A stretch of DNA of 59,451 nucleotides from Bacteroidota bacterium (GTDB lineage Bacteria > Bacteroidota > Ignavibacteria > Kryptoniales > JAKASW01): positions 1 to 59,451 of the forward strand of contig JAMCXB010000037.1 of NCBI GenBank assembly GCA_023480735.1, given 5' to 3'. The notes under the pieces are model-generated. The model searched no databases. It saw only the letters and a program-made list of their open reading frames with translations, and was not told the origin of the DNA. Both the position numbers and the translations under genes were made by a program. Positions 25,976-33,648 of the stretch are shown here, piece after piece. The number at the start of each line of letters is the position of its first letter. Within the stretch, counting starts at the first letter, position 1.

Positions 25976-25991
25976 GTAGACATTCATCTAC
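25976..25991. promoter_or_regulatory. Dyad GTAGA-N6-TCTAC, candidate LexA-type operator (copy 2)
   Basis: GTAGACATTCATCTAC, a perfect 5+5 dyad with 6-bp spacer, identical at 14 of 16 positions to the element at the lexA promoter (40243-40258). It lies in the divergent region, 59 bases before the HemX-like ATG and 56 before the plus-strand ATG at 26047. Which of the two transcripts it controls cannot be told from position. Confidence 0.6.
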
Positions 25992-26008
25992 GGAAGAATA
26001 ACTCAGAC

Positions 26009-26037
26009 TTGACTTATAATTTGCTTGCGAATAAATT
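26009..26037 (+). promoter_or_regulatory. Promoter region of the exported protein-SpoIID-Maf operon
   Basis: TTGACT (26009-26014), 17 bp and TAAATT (26032-26037) form one possible promoter, which would start almost at the GTG/ATG of the first gene. A perfect TATAAT at 26015-26020 offers an alternative -10 with a weak -35 and a leader of about 20 bases. The GTAGA-N6-TCTAC dyad lies 17 bp upstream of the TTGACT. Confidence 0.5.
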
Positions 26038-26046
26038 TGAGTGCTG

Positions 26047-26469
26047 ATGAAGTATTTGATAACTTCCCTCGCTATAGCGCTAACGGCATTCATGCCGACA
26101 TCCTCCATAACCTTTCAGGATGCACGGGCTTCAGCAGACCCGAATTCCGGCGCCATTACACTGCAGTGGTCTACGCTCGTGGAAGACGGTGTGAAAGACT
26201 TCATAATCCAAAAGGCATCTCAGGTCAACGGGGAATACATCACGCTCGACAGAGTAGCCGCCACAGGAAGCGGAAGCATTTATCAGTACGTCGACCGTGC
26301 CATTTACAAGACAACCTCAAGCACGCTTTTTCAGTATCAAATAGTAGCCGAAGACATGGGCGGCAATGCCATCGGGTCGACTCAATGTACCGTCGTATAT
26401 ACATTCTCACAGAGTCTCTCCGGCGTGGCAAGGCGAACCTGGGGTAGCATCAAAGCAATGTTTAGATGA
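26047..26469 (+). CDS. Exported protein with fibronectin-III-like domain, function unknown
   Basis: 140 residues with a signal peptide (MKYLITSLAIALTAFMP, cleavage near 25-30). One beta-sandwich domain of fibronectin-III type follows (about 32-122): SGAITLQWSTLVEDGVKDFIIQKAS, then YQYVDRAIYKTTSSTLFQYQIVAED. A short basic amphipathic tail (VARRTWGSIKAMFR) ends the protein. No close family recognised. The ATG at 26047 is preferred to GTG at 26041. The stop overlaps the SpoIID start (ATGA), so the two are coupled. The -50 region of its promoter carries the putative LexA-type dyad. Confidence 0.7.
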   Translation: MKYLITSLAIALTAFMPTSSITFQDARASADPNSGAITLQWSTLVEDGVKDFIIQKASQVNGEYITLDRVAATGSGSIYQYVDRAIYKTTSSTLFQYQIVAEDMGGNAIGSTQCTVVYTFSQSLSGVARRTWGSIKAMFR

Positions 26470-27755
26470 TTTCCCGAAAGGGAACCCTCCAACTCCTCAT
26501 CGTTTTATTCTTCTCGATCTTCCTTTCAGTTGACTCCTTCGGGCGGCCGATCTTCACTTATACGAGCCAGCCGATTATAAGGGTCAGTCTGAAGGGCAAC
26601 CTTAGGACCTTGTCTCTACACGTCGATGGGACGTTTAAATTGAAGTACCAGGACATTTCGATAAACCAGGTCGAAAATGCCCGCCTCTCTTTTGATTTCT
26701 CCGACGATGGGACGCCGGAAGCGCATCTCCCGAATCAGGAGCTCAAGTTCTTCTCTCCGATAACCATAGAGCCGTTGCATGCGGCGATCACAGCTAGCGA
26801 TTCTTCTGACGACGGCATAAGATTTTCCTCACAGACATATCCGGGCTCCATGGAGATAGTTCCGGAAAGCGACGGAACGTTCAGACTTCTGAACATAGTG
26901 CCGCTGGAAACATATCTTCGGGGCGTAGTACCGAATGAGTTAGTCAATCACATGACGACGAACGAACTACAGGCATGCATGGCACAGGCGATCGCGGCCA
27001 GAAACTTCGCCTTTTACAGGCTGACTATCAGGGATTCGAGTCAGTTCGACGTTTACTCCGATACGCGCGATCAGGTATACTCCGGAAAGGAGAAATACCA
27101 GCCGCTCGCAGACAGCGCGGTTGAGCTGACATCCGGAATGATTGTGGAATATGACGGACAGCCGGCGAGGTGTTTTTTCCACTCGACATGCGGAGGCCAT
27201 ACTGAAAACGTTCGGAATGTCTGGCAGGGTCAGCCTTCCCTTCCTTACTTGAGAGGAGTATCGGACACAGACTCGGCAACCGGCGAGCCTTTCTGCATCG
27301 ATTCCCCTCAGTTTTACTGGACAACGACCTTCACCGGGCATGAACTTAACCGACTGGTGAAGACAAATCTCGCATTTACGAATCCGACTTATGCCGGCAA
27401 AGACGTCACGGGGGACGTAAGCGATTTGGAAATCCTCGACCGATTTAGTTCCTTCCGCGTAGACACACTCGCGGTAAGGATGGATAATGGAGATGTGTAC
27501 TACGTCAGGGGAGACCGCACGCGCTACCTGTTCAGAAGTAAGGACGGCACTATTCTCCGAAGCAGCATGTTCAAGGTTAAGACGGAGAGAAATTACGGCG
27601 GCCGCATCAACGAAATTACAATAAGCGGTCGTGGAAACGGCCACGGTGTAGGAATGTGTCAGTGGGGAGCGCTCGGAATGTCAAAACTCGGCTACAGTTA
27701 CTTACAGATCCTGTCGCACTATTACCCCGGAACAGTAGTAAAGAAAGTATATTGA
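26466..27755 (+). CDS. SpoIID/LytB-domain peptidoglycan hydrolase-like protein
   Basis: 429 residues, with a signal peptide (LLIVLFFSIFLSVDSFG). The SpoIID domain covers about 130-425: YLRGVVPNELVNHMTTNELQACMAQAIAARNFAFYRL with the catalytic-type Glu, the cysteine pair around FHSTCGGHT, and the hallmark ending GRGNGHGVGMCQWGALGMSKLGYSYLQILSHYYPGT. SpoIID is a lytic transglycosylase acting on denuded glycan strands; non-sporulating relatives act in envelope growth or division. It precedes maf, whose ATG overlaps its TGA. Confidence 0.92.
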   Translation: MISRKGTLQLLIVLFFSIFLSVDSFGRPIFTYTSQPIIRVSLKGNLRTLSLHVDGTFKLKYQDISINQVENARLSFDFSDDGTPEAHLPNQELKFFSPITIEPLHAAITASDSSDDGIRFSSQTYPGSMEIVPESDGTFRLLNIVPLETYLRGVVPNELVNHMTTNELQACMAQAIAARNFAFYRLTIRDSSQFDVYSDTRDQVYSGKEKYQPLADSAVELTSGMIVEYDGQPARCFFHSTCGGHTENVRNVWQGQPSLPYLRGVSDTDSATGEPFCIDSPQFYWTTTFTGHELNRLVKTNLAFTNPTYAGKDVTGDVSDLEILDRFSSFRVDTLAVRMDNGDVYYVRGDRTRYLFRSKDGTILRSSMFKVKTERNYGGRINEITISGRGNGHGVGMCQWGALGMSKLGYSYLQILSHYYPGTVVKKVY

Positions 27756-28333
27756 TGAAGCTTCCTCATATTTACCTTGCATCAAGATCACCCAGACGAC
27801 GTCAGATGCTGGAGATGGTCGGAATCCAGTTCACCCTCATAGACATTGAAGTCGATGAAGACAACCATTTCGCCGACAACCCGCGCGAATACGTGATAAC
27901 CCTTTCGGGCAAGAAAGCCGAGGAGGCTGCGAAAAGAATTTCAGAGGGAATAGTCGCCACTGCCGATACTATTGTCTATCTGGACGGCAAAATACTGAAC
28001 AAGCCCGTTGACGAGGAAGATGCGAAAAGGATGCTGAGACTCCTGAGCGGAAGGACACATCAGGTTTACAGCGGTTTCACACTCCTCAGCATTCCGGATG
28101 GGAGGACCGTGCAGGATTGCGGTATAACCGACGTAACGTTTAGAAAGCTGGATCAGGAAGAAATAGAGGAATATGTGCAGTCCGGAGCGCCCATGGACAA
28201 GGCGGGCGCATATGGAATCCAGGATGATCTCAGTGCACTGTTCGTAGAGAAGATAAATGGCGATTTCTACAACGTGGTTGGACTACCGCTGCCCAGGTTT
28301 TATCTTGCATTGAGGAATTTCAGGAATGCTTAG
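27755..28333 (+). CDS. maf: Maf-like nucleoside triphosphate pyrophosphatase
   Basis: A 192-residue Maf protein, which hydrolyses dTTP/UTP or modified nucleotides. In Bacillus its homologue is linked to septum inhibition. Signatures are LASRSPRRRQML at the N-terminus, the catalytic Asp in ATADTIVYLDGKILNKP and PMDKAGAYGIQ (about 148-158). The start is the ATG at 27755, overlapping the SpoIID stop (TGATG); the frame is open further upstream but overlaps SpoIID coding. It is followed by a flippase-like gene with an 8-bp overlap. Confidence 0.94.
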   Translation: MKLPHIYLASRSPRRRQMLEMVGIQFTLIDIEVDEDNHFADNPREYVITLSGKKAEEAAKRISEGIVATADTIVYLDGKILNKPVDEEDAKRMLRLLSGRTHQVYSGFTLLSIPDGRTVQDCGITDVTFRKLDQEEIEEYVQSGAPMDKAGAYGIQDDLSALFVEKINGDFYNVVGLPLPRFYLALRNFRNA

Positions 28334-29288
28334 AAAGCTTCGCGGCAAACTCTTTATTTCCATAGCAATTGCAGCCCTTATCGGGGTCGCGTTCTCGCTT
28401 TATGCAAACACCGAGCACATCAAAGAAGCTTTTGCCACATTCGCCTACGAGTTGCTTCCCATCGTTCTCACACTTACGGTCGCTAATTACCTTGTCCGCT
28501 TCGTGCGGTGGCAATTCTATTTGCATGCTTTAAGAATAGACATCCCCCGCTCTGAGAGTCTCGGCGTCTTCATGTCTTCACTATCCATGGCGGTCACTCC
28601 GGGGAAAATGGGCGAGCTGGTAAAATCGTATTTCTTGAAATCGATCCATTCGGTTCCGATAAGCAAATCCGCCCCAATCATTCTGGCAGAGCGAGTTACC
28701 GACGTACTCGCGCTGCTCATCATTTCGATGATAGGCGCTTACTCCATCGGATATGAAAAGAAGATTATCATTATATTCAGCCTGATGTTCATAGCCGGAA
28801 TAGCGGTCATAGCGAGCCGCACCATGTCCATGAAAATCATTAGATTCGCCGAAAGATTCCGGTTCGTCGCAAAGTGGATCAAACCTATCGAGATAGCATA
28901 TGAGAGTTCTCATACGCTGCTGGTCGGACGAGTATTGCTCGTCTCGACTCTATTTGGGCTTGTCGCATGGTTTTCCGAATGTATCGGGTTCTTCTTCGTT
29001 CTCGACGGACTCGGCGTTCATCTAAAGCTCCTGTCAGCAGCATTCATCTATGCCTTTTCTACTGTCGTCGGGGCCGTCTCTTTCCTGCCTGGAGGACTCG
29101 GAGCAACCGAGACTTCGCTGGCAGGACTCCTCATCCTTGCAAAGATACCAAAGGGAGTCTCCGTAGCGGCTACATTCATAATCCGGGCCTGTACACTCTG
29201 GTTCGCTGTCATAATTGGTGCGGGAGTGCTATCTTATATGCAGAAAAGGTATGCCGTGACTCTCAACGAAAGATTTGAAAACAATTGA
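28326..29288 (+). CDS. UPF0104/LPG-synthase-TM-like flippase-domain protein
   Basis: 320 residues with seven to eight membrane segments, matching the lysylphosphatidylglycerol synthase TM region/AglD family (UPF0104): RFVRWQFYLHALRIDIP, the SLSMAVTPGKMGELVKSYFL segment (about 80-99) and the late VVGAVSFLPGGLGATETSLAGLL (about 236-258). Members without a synthase domain probably move lipids or lipid-linked sugars; the substrate is unknown. Last gene of the 26.0-29.3 kb operon. Confidence 0.88.
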   Translation: MLRKLRGKLFISIAIAALIGVAFSLYANTEHIKEAFATFAYELLPIVLTLTVANYLVRFVRWQFYLHALRIDIPRSESLGVFMSSLSMAVTPGKMGELVKSYFLKSIHSVPISKSAPIILAERVTDVLALLIISMIGAYSIGYEKKIIIIFSLMFIAGIAVIASRTMSMKIIRFAERFRFVAKWIKPIEIAYESSHTLLVGRVLLVSTLFGLVAWFSECIGFFFVLDGLGVHLKLLSAAFIYAFSTVVGAVSFLPGGLGATETSLAGLLILAKIPKGVSVAATFIIRACTLWFAVIIGAGVLSYMQKRYAVTLNERFENN

Positions 29289-29319
29289 CTCCTAGACTCA
29301 CGGTGCCGAGTTTGTGGTT

Positions 29320-29436
29320 AGAGAAGTGGCCGACTGGTCTAACTGCAGAGACAATGAGTCTCCAATATCCAGGCTGTTTTTCCATGCCCCTGTGCCACTT
29401 GAGATTCAGTGCTCTCGGGGGCCGGGCTTTCGGCCA
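29320..29436 (+). other. Structured region upstream of the B12-binding subunit gene
   Basis: AAGTGGC (29324-29330) pairs with GCCACTT (29394-29400). Inside, GAGAC (29348-29352) pairs with GTCTC (29358-29362), and after the outer stem GGCCG/CGGCC (29420-29424, 29431-29435) forms a third hairpin. The region ends about 85 bases before the ATG. It could be a regulatory leader or a repeat. It does not show the conserved core of the cobalamin riboswitch. Confidence 0.35.
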
Positions 29437-29520
29437 GTTTCCAGACTGATCTAGGATCAATTGAATTGGTCACACGCTGTCTGTGAAACGAGCGCTTTTC
29501 AAAAGAACGAAAGGGTTGCG

Positions 29521-29943
29521 ATGGAAAGGAAAATTCGCGTCTTAGTCGCAAAGGCCGGACTCGACGGGCACGACAGAGGAGCTAAGGTGGTCGCAGCCGC
29601 CCTGAGAGACGCAGGAATGGAAGTCATATATGCGGGCTTGCGTCAGACTCCAGAAATGATCGTAGAGGCGGCAATCCAGGAAGACGTGGACGTTATCGGA
29701 ATAAGTCTTTTGAGCGGGGCACACATGACAATCTTCCCAAAGATCCTCGGCCTCATGAAGGAGAAGGAAATGGACGGCGTCCTGCTCTTCGGCGGAGGGA
29801 TAATCCCCGACAAAGACATCAAGACATTAAAAGACCTCGGTGTCGGCGAACTGTTCACACCCGGCACGCTGACTTCAGATATAGTGACTTATGTTCGAAA
29901 TTGGACAAAGGAACACAAAGGAATTAACTCGGAGTCAAAATGA
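29521..29943 (+). CDS. B12-binding subunit of methylmalonyl-CoA mutase type
   Basis: 140 residues forming a single cobalamin-binding domain with the base-off motif [18 protein letters not shown] (about 15-32), ISLLSGAHM and [10 protein letters not shown], like the C-terminal part or separate small subunit of methylmalonyl-CoA mutase. The catalytic TIM-barrel subunit is not in this window, so it must be elsewhere or belong to a different carbon-skeleton mutase. The ATG at 29521 follows AAAGGG; upstream frame lacks the family start. It overlaps the next gene by 4 bp. The adenosyltransferase at 9.1 kb could supply the cofactor. Confidence 0.92.
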   Translation: MERKIRVLVAKAGLDGHDRGAKVVAAALRDAGMEVIYAGLRQTPEMIVEAAIQEDVDVIGISLLSGAHMTIFPKILGLMKEKEMDGVLLFGGGIIPDKDIKTLKDLGVGELFTPGTLTSDIVTYVRNWTKEHKGINSESK

Positions 29944-31007
29944 AAAGCGATCCGCTGCAAAAACTAGCTGAGAGATTAAACTCTCTGTCCGTCGACAGCT
30001 TCTGGGACGTCGGCAGGTTCATCGTCGAAAAAGTACTGCCATATGCAAAGTCGAACAAATTGTCGGAAGAAGAGCTTTATAGGGTTCTGACTTCCTACCC
30101 CGGTTTCAAGTTTCAGCCGACCCTTCTCAAACAATGCCAGATGTACTTCACTTATTACCCGGACATGAAGAGGCGAAGGCTCCCCGAGAATTTCTATTTT
30201 GAGCTCGCTACGAAGGTCAGTGATGAAGAGAAGCGAAAGGAGTACGAGAAGGAGTCGCTCCAGAACAAATGGACCATTGCCGAACTAAGAAAGAAGATCC
30301 GGGAAGACGTGTTGACAGAGCGGGAATCGGAACGGACAAAGTTCGGTTTCGATCTGAGGAATTCCAACGTCTGGAACTTCGACATTCCCGATCCGCGCTT
30401 CGGAAAGCCCGGTTACAAAGGAAGGATTGCCGGACAGATTGTCGCAAATGCGATTTATCACTACACCGATCATGGAACATTTATTGTCGATCCTTTCGCC
30501 GGCAGCGGGACACTCGGAGACGTTATCGACAAAATATCGTATTTTGGGGACCGGCGCTATCAGATGTTCGATAATGAGCCTTCGGACGAGAGGATCAAAC
30601 AGAACAACATCTTCCTGACAGGCATACCTGTAGAAACAAATTCGGTAGACTACATATTCATCGATCCCCCCGAGGAAATCTACTCCGGGATGGAAGACCT
30701 GACCGTCGCACTTTCAAACTTCAGGATGAAGTTCAAAACCATCTTCAGAGAGGCGAACAGGCTCCTCAAGATAGGAGGCAAGGTTTCAGTCGTTGTGTCA
30801 TCGGAGACAGGAGAGGCAGGGGTCGCGGACTACCCATTTGAAGTCCAGCGAATGTTTGCCGAGTCTAATTTCAGGACCGTAGGAAAAGTTTATCTCCCAA
30901 GCCGCTCGACGAGGAAGTTCAATTATTTCGAGAAGAAGCCGCTGGTCCCTGAGATGACAGAATTTATCACATTCGAAAAACAGCAGGAACAGCAGAAGAC
31001 GAGCTAG
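29940..31007 (+). CDS. YhcG_N (DUF1016-like) domain fused to an amino-methyltransferase-like domain
   Basis: 355 residues. The first 120 resemble DUF1016_N/YhcG_N, normally attached to a PD-(D/E)XK nuclease: [17 protein letters not shown], a YPGF block, CQMYFTYYP, and the [12 protein letters not shown] helix. Residues about 160-330 are a Rossmann methyltransferase: [11 protein letters not shown] (about 184-194, motif I) binds AdoMet, and [12 protein letters not shown] (about 239-250) occupies the motif IV place. DNA amino-methyltransferases have DPPY/F here; this protein has DPPE, which lacks the aromatic residue. The substrate could be DNA, RNA or something else. No restriction gene is adjacent. 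Coupled to the B12-binding subunit by ATGA overlap. Confidence 0.75.
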   Translation: MKSDPLQKLAERLNSLSVDSFWDVGRFIVEKVLPYAKSNKLSEEELYRVLTSYPGFKFQPTLLKQCQMYFTYYPDMKRRRLPENFYFELATKVSDEEKRKEYEKESLQNKWTIAELRKKIREDVLTERESERTKFGFDLRNSNVWNFDIPDPRFGKPGYKGRIAGQIVANAIYHYTDHGTFIVDPFAGSGTLGDVIDKISYFGDRRYQMFDNEPSDERIKQNNIFLTGIPVETNSVDYIFIDPPEEIYSGMEDLTVALSNFRMKFKTIFREANRLLKIGGKVSVVVSSETGEAGVADYPFEVQRMFAESNFRTVGKVYLPSRSTRKFNYFEKKPLVPEMTEFITFEKQQEQQKTS

Positions 31008-31025
31008 ACCGACGCACTTGCGAAC

Positions 31026-31052
31026 CCGCCGGACAATTCCGGCGGCCTTTTG
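31026..31052 (+). terminator. Hairpin terminator after the methyltransferase gene
   Basis: CCGCCGGA (31026-31033) and TCCGGCGG (31038-31045) form a perfect 8-bp stem with a CAAT loop, followed by CCTTTTGG. The T run is short, so termination may be partial. It lies 19 bases past the stop codon, before the convergent minus-strand gene. Confidence 0.55.
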
Positions 31053-31088
31053 GTCTCATTACGTTCATAATGCCTGCTGTCTAACACG

Positions 31089-31706
31089 TTAACTCCGCGG
31101 CACAATATTCTTGTAAGGGATTGTCCCTTCTCTTATCAAATGAATTTCCCCCTCAGTGATATCCACAACTGTAGACGGAGTCTGGGAGACCAATTCACCG
31201 GCGTCTACTATCAAGTCAACGGAGTTAAGCACTCTTCTGTTTATCATTCCAACCCTGTTCGGGTTCGGCTCGCCCGACAAATTCGCACTCGTCGATGTAA
31301 TAGGAATTTCGCAGATATCCAGAAGCTCCCGGCAAAATTCGTCGCTTGAGAGGCGGATACCGATCTTGCCCGAATTGGCGGTAAGGATGGTCGAGACTAT
31401 AGGGGAGGCTTTGAACACAATGGTCAAGGGACCGGGCCAGAACTTATCCATTAAAACCTTTGCCACCTCCGGGATTTCCAGAACAAGCTCGTCGAGCGTG
31501 TCTAAATTTGGAATGAGAACGAGAATGGGATTCGATTGGGATCTGGCTTTAATCTCGAAGACCTTTTCGACCGCCTTTGTCTCCAGCGCATTTGCACCTA
31601 GTCCGTAAATTGTCTCGGTAGGATAAACTATGACTCCGCCGTTCAATATTACCTGAGCCGCCCTCGTCACGCTTTGCCCGAAATTTGCACCGACAACCTT
31701 AACCAT
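31089..31706 (-). CDS. Threonylcarbamoyl-AMP synthase (Sua5/YrdC family)
   Basis: Makes threonylcarbamoyl-AMP for the t6A37 modification of ANN-decoding tRNAs. The 205-residue protein has GGVIVYPTETIYGLGANAL, the KAR..SNP nucleotide-binding pattern (EIKARSQSNPILVLI), GPLTIVFKA, and ITSTSANLSGEPNP, all in the YrdC core. The extra Sua5 domain is absent. The ATG at 31706 lies eight bases inside the preceding glycosyltransferase gene. Confidence 0.94.
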   Translation of the reverse strand: MVKVVGANFGQSVTRAAQVILNGGVIVYPTETIYGLGANALETKAVEKVFEIKARSQSNPILVLIPNLDTLDELVLEIPEVAKVLMDKFWPGPLTIVFKASPIVSTILTANSGKIGIRLSSDEFCRELLDICEIPITSTSANLSGEPNPNRVGMINRRVLNSVDLIVDAGELVSQTPSTVVDITEGEIHLIREGTIPYKNIVPRS

Positions 31707-32721
31707 CTTCGTTCTCCAGAAGCTCAAGACCTCTTCCGACTACTTCCTCCGGCTCGATTCTCATCATGCATTCGAACGTGCCTATCGGACAGCGATGCCC
31801 GCCGTGCAGGGTACATGGCCGGCACCCAAGGTAATTTGTCTCAACGACCACCGACTTCTCATGATAAGGAAAGAAGCCGAAGTCTTTTACCGTAGGACCG
31901 AAGACGGCAACGGTGGGAGTATTGAAAGCGGAAGCGATGTGGACGGGCGCTGAATCGTTTGCAATCAACAGAGAGGCACGCCGTATGATCTCGGCAGATG
32001 TCATCACGGGAAATTCACCAACGGCGGATACGACTCCCCTGCCGATCCGGGCAAAATTCTTAACCAAACCTATATCTTTCTTTCCACCAACGAGTATAAC
32101 ACTGCCGAACCTTTGTAACAATCTATCGGCAACCTCGGATATCTTTTCTACCGGATATCTTTTAGTCTCCCAAACCGTTCCGGGCGCAATTACTGCATAG
32201 GGCAAGGCAATCCTGTTTCGGGCAAGGAAGTCGTCGGCCTGTTTAACTTCTTCATCCCCGGGGTAAAGCCTTGGCGATTCCCTGCCCGCAGTTATTCCAA
32301 GCGGAGTAAGAAGCGATAAATTGCGCTCTATTTCATGAACGCCGAATCTCCACGGCACGATGTCCGTGAAGCTCATCTTCAATGCCGACTTGTCAAATCC
32401 GACCCTCACCTCCGCGCCAGTTCCTGCCGATAACAAAGAGCTTCTAATCGAACGGTGCGGACAGAGGACAACATCGTAATTCCTATACCGCAGCATCTTC
32501 CCGAATGACAGGAGCGAGAGGGGAGATTTCTGCCGATGATGCTTGTCGAAGACTACCGGCTCTGAGATATCGGGATGATTCTTTAGAATATCGGAAGTCT
32601 CGGGAATTACAAGGAAATCAATGCCGGCATCCGGAAAATTCTTCTTCAGCACCTGTACCAACGGCAACGTAAGTATGACGTCGCCGAGAAATGCGGTCTG
32701 GATTACAAGAGCCCGTTTCAT
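31699..32721 (-). CDS. GT9-family heptosyltransferase-like protein
   Basis: A 340-residue glycosyltransferase family 9 protein. ALVIQTAFLGDVILTLPLVQVLKKNFPDAGIDFLV opens it; the second Rossmann domain carries VIAPGTVWETKRYPVEKISEVADRLL and ANDSAPVHIASAFNTPTVAVFGPT (about 257-280). Such enzymes add heptose to the lipid A-core of LPS from ADP-heptose. Downstream of an LpxL-type acyltransferase gene (4-bp overlap), which fits LPS assembly. Four closely spaced Cys/His near the end (CRPCTLHGGHRC) may bind metal. Confidence 0.92.
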   Translation of the reverse strand: MKRALVIQTAFLGDVILTLPLVQVLKKNFPDAGIDFLVIPETSDILKNHPDISEPVVFDKHHRQKSPLSLLSFGKMLRYRNYDVVLCPHRSIRSSLLSAGTGAEVRVGFDKSALKMSFTDIVPWRFGVHEIERNLSLLTPLGITAGRESPRLYPGDEEVKQADDFLARNRIALPYAVIAPGTVWETKRYPVEKISEVADRLLQRFGSVILVGGKKDIGLVKNFARIGRGVVSAVGEFPVMTSAEIIRRASLLIANDSAPVHIASAFNTPTVAVFGPTVKDFGFFPYHEKSVVVETNYLGCRPCTLHGGHRCPIGTFECMMRIEPEEVVGRGLELLENEDG

Positions 32722-33641
32722 TTCTCTTTCATTCGACGCAGAAGCTCCTGGAATGCCGGGACGTGCTTGAACCGTTTATGGAACCAGAGCCATTTGTCGG
32801 GATACCTTCGGATATAGTCCTCCAGGATATTAACGTGGCGCTGCGTCAGCTCCCTGACGTTTTCTTCCGATTCGTCTTTCAAGTCGTTGTAATCCACTCT
32901 CTGAAGATCGACCCGGTATTTTCCGTCCTCAGTCCTGATCATGAAACCTACCTGGACCGCCGCCCCAGTCCGAAGCGCAAAAGATGACGGTCCCTGAAAT
33001 GTCGGCACCTCAACGCCAAAGAATCTTGCCGTGGGACTCTCCTTCGCCGCGCTCTGGTCGGCGAGAAGCGCGAGTATACCGTTCGAGGTCAACTGATTGA
33101 GCGCTGCACGTATGGATTTTCCCATCGGAACGGTAATGTTGCCAAGATGAGACCTATACCCCTCGGCAACGTTATCTACCGCTTCATTGTGAAACGGATG
33201 CACTATTATGAGGAGGTTCTTCGGCGACAATGCTCCGACCGTCAGTGCTATCAATTCCCAGTTTGAAAAATGCCCGCTTATCATTATCAAGCCCTTGCCT
33301 TTTTCAAGATCCGATTCTATCAAACGGTACATCTCATCTGAGAAGTCTATGAAGTTTCTCAGGTTCTCCCTGGTGAATTTCGGAAAATACAGAAATTCGA
33401 AGAGAACGGTTGCAATATTCACATAAGATTCTTCGAGGATCTTCTCGATCTCGCCGTCCTCTTTTTCGGGGAAACACAAGTGCAGGTTCGCCCGCGCTAC
33501 GTCCCCCCGAATGGGAATGTGTCTGTAAGCGAACCGTCCCAGTGATGCCGCCATCTTTTGAACGCGCCGCAGAGGGAAAAGCCTAAGTAGGAACCCGACC
33601 AGCTTGAGCAGGCCGGACTGAAGGTGATCAGCAGCTTTCAT
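32718..33641 (-). CDS. LpxL/HtrB-type lysophospholipid or lipid A acyltransferase
   Basis: 307 residues. An N-terminal hydrophobic helix is followed by the acyltransferase signature ISGHFSNWELIALTVG (about 123-138, the HX4E motif), IVHPFHNEAVD, IRAALNQLTSNGILALLADQSA and ARFFGVEVPTFQGP. The end PDKWLWFHKRFKHVP is diagnostic of the LpxL/HtrB group. It would transfer a secondary acyl chain to lipid A at the inner membrane. Directly upstream of the heptosyltransferase gene. Confidence 0.93.
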   Translation of the reverse strand: MKAADHLQSGLLKLVGFLLRLFPLRRVQKMAASLGRFAYRHIPIRGDVARANLHLCFPEKEDGEIEKILEESYVNIATVLFEFLYFPKFTRENLRNFIDFSDEMYRLIESDLEKGKGLIMISGHFSNWELIALTVGALSPKNLLIIVHPFHNEAVDNVAEGYRSHLGNITVPMGKSIRAALNQLTSNGILALLADQSAAKESPTARFFGVEVPTFQGPSSFALRTGAAVQVGFMIRTEDGKYRVDLQRVDYNDLKDESEENVRELTQRHVNILEDYIRRYPDKWLWFHKRFKHVPAFQELLRRMKEK

Positions 33642-33648
33642 GCCGGGG

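Noticed and set aside
29289-29520. Cobalamin riboswitch before the B12-binding gene
   Set aside because: A GCCACT piece and a GGTGCC piece occur, but the conserved core and B12-box order are not present.
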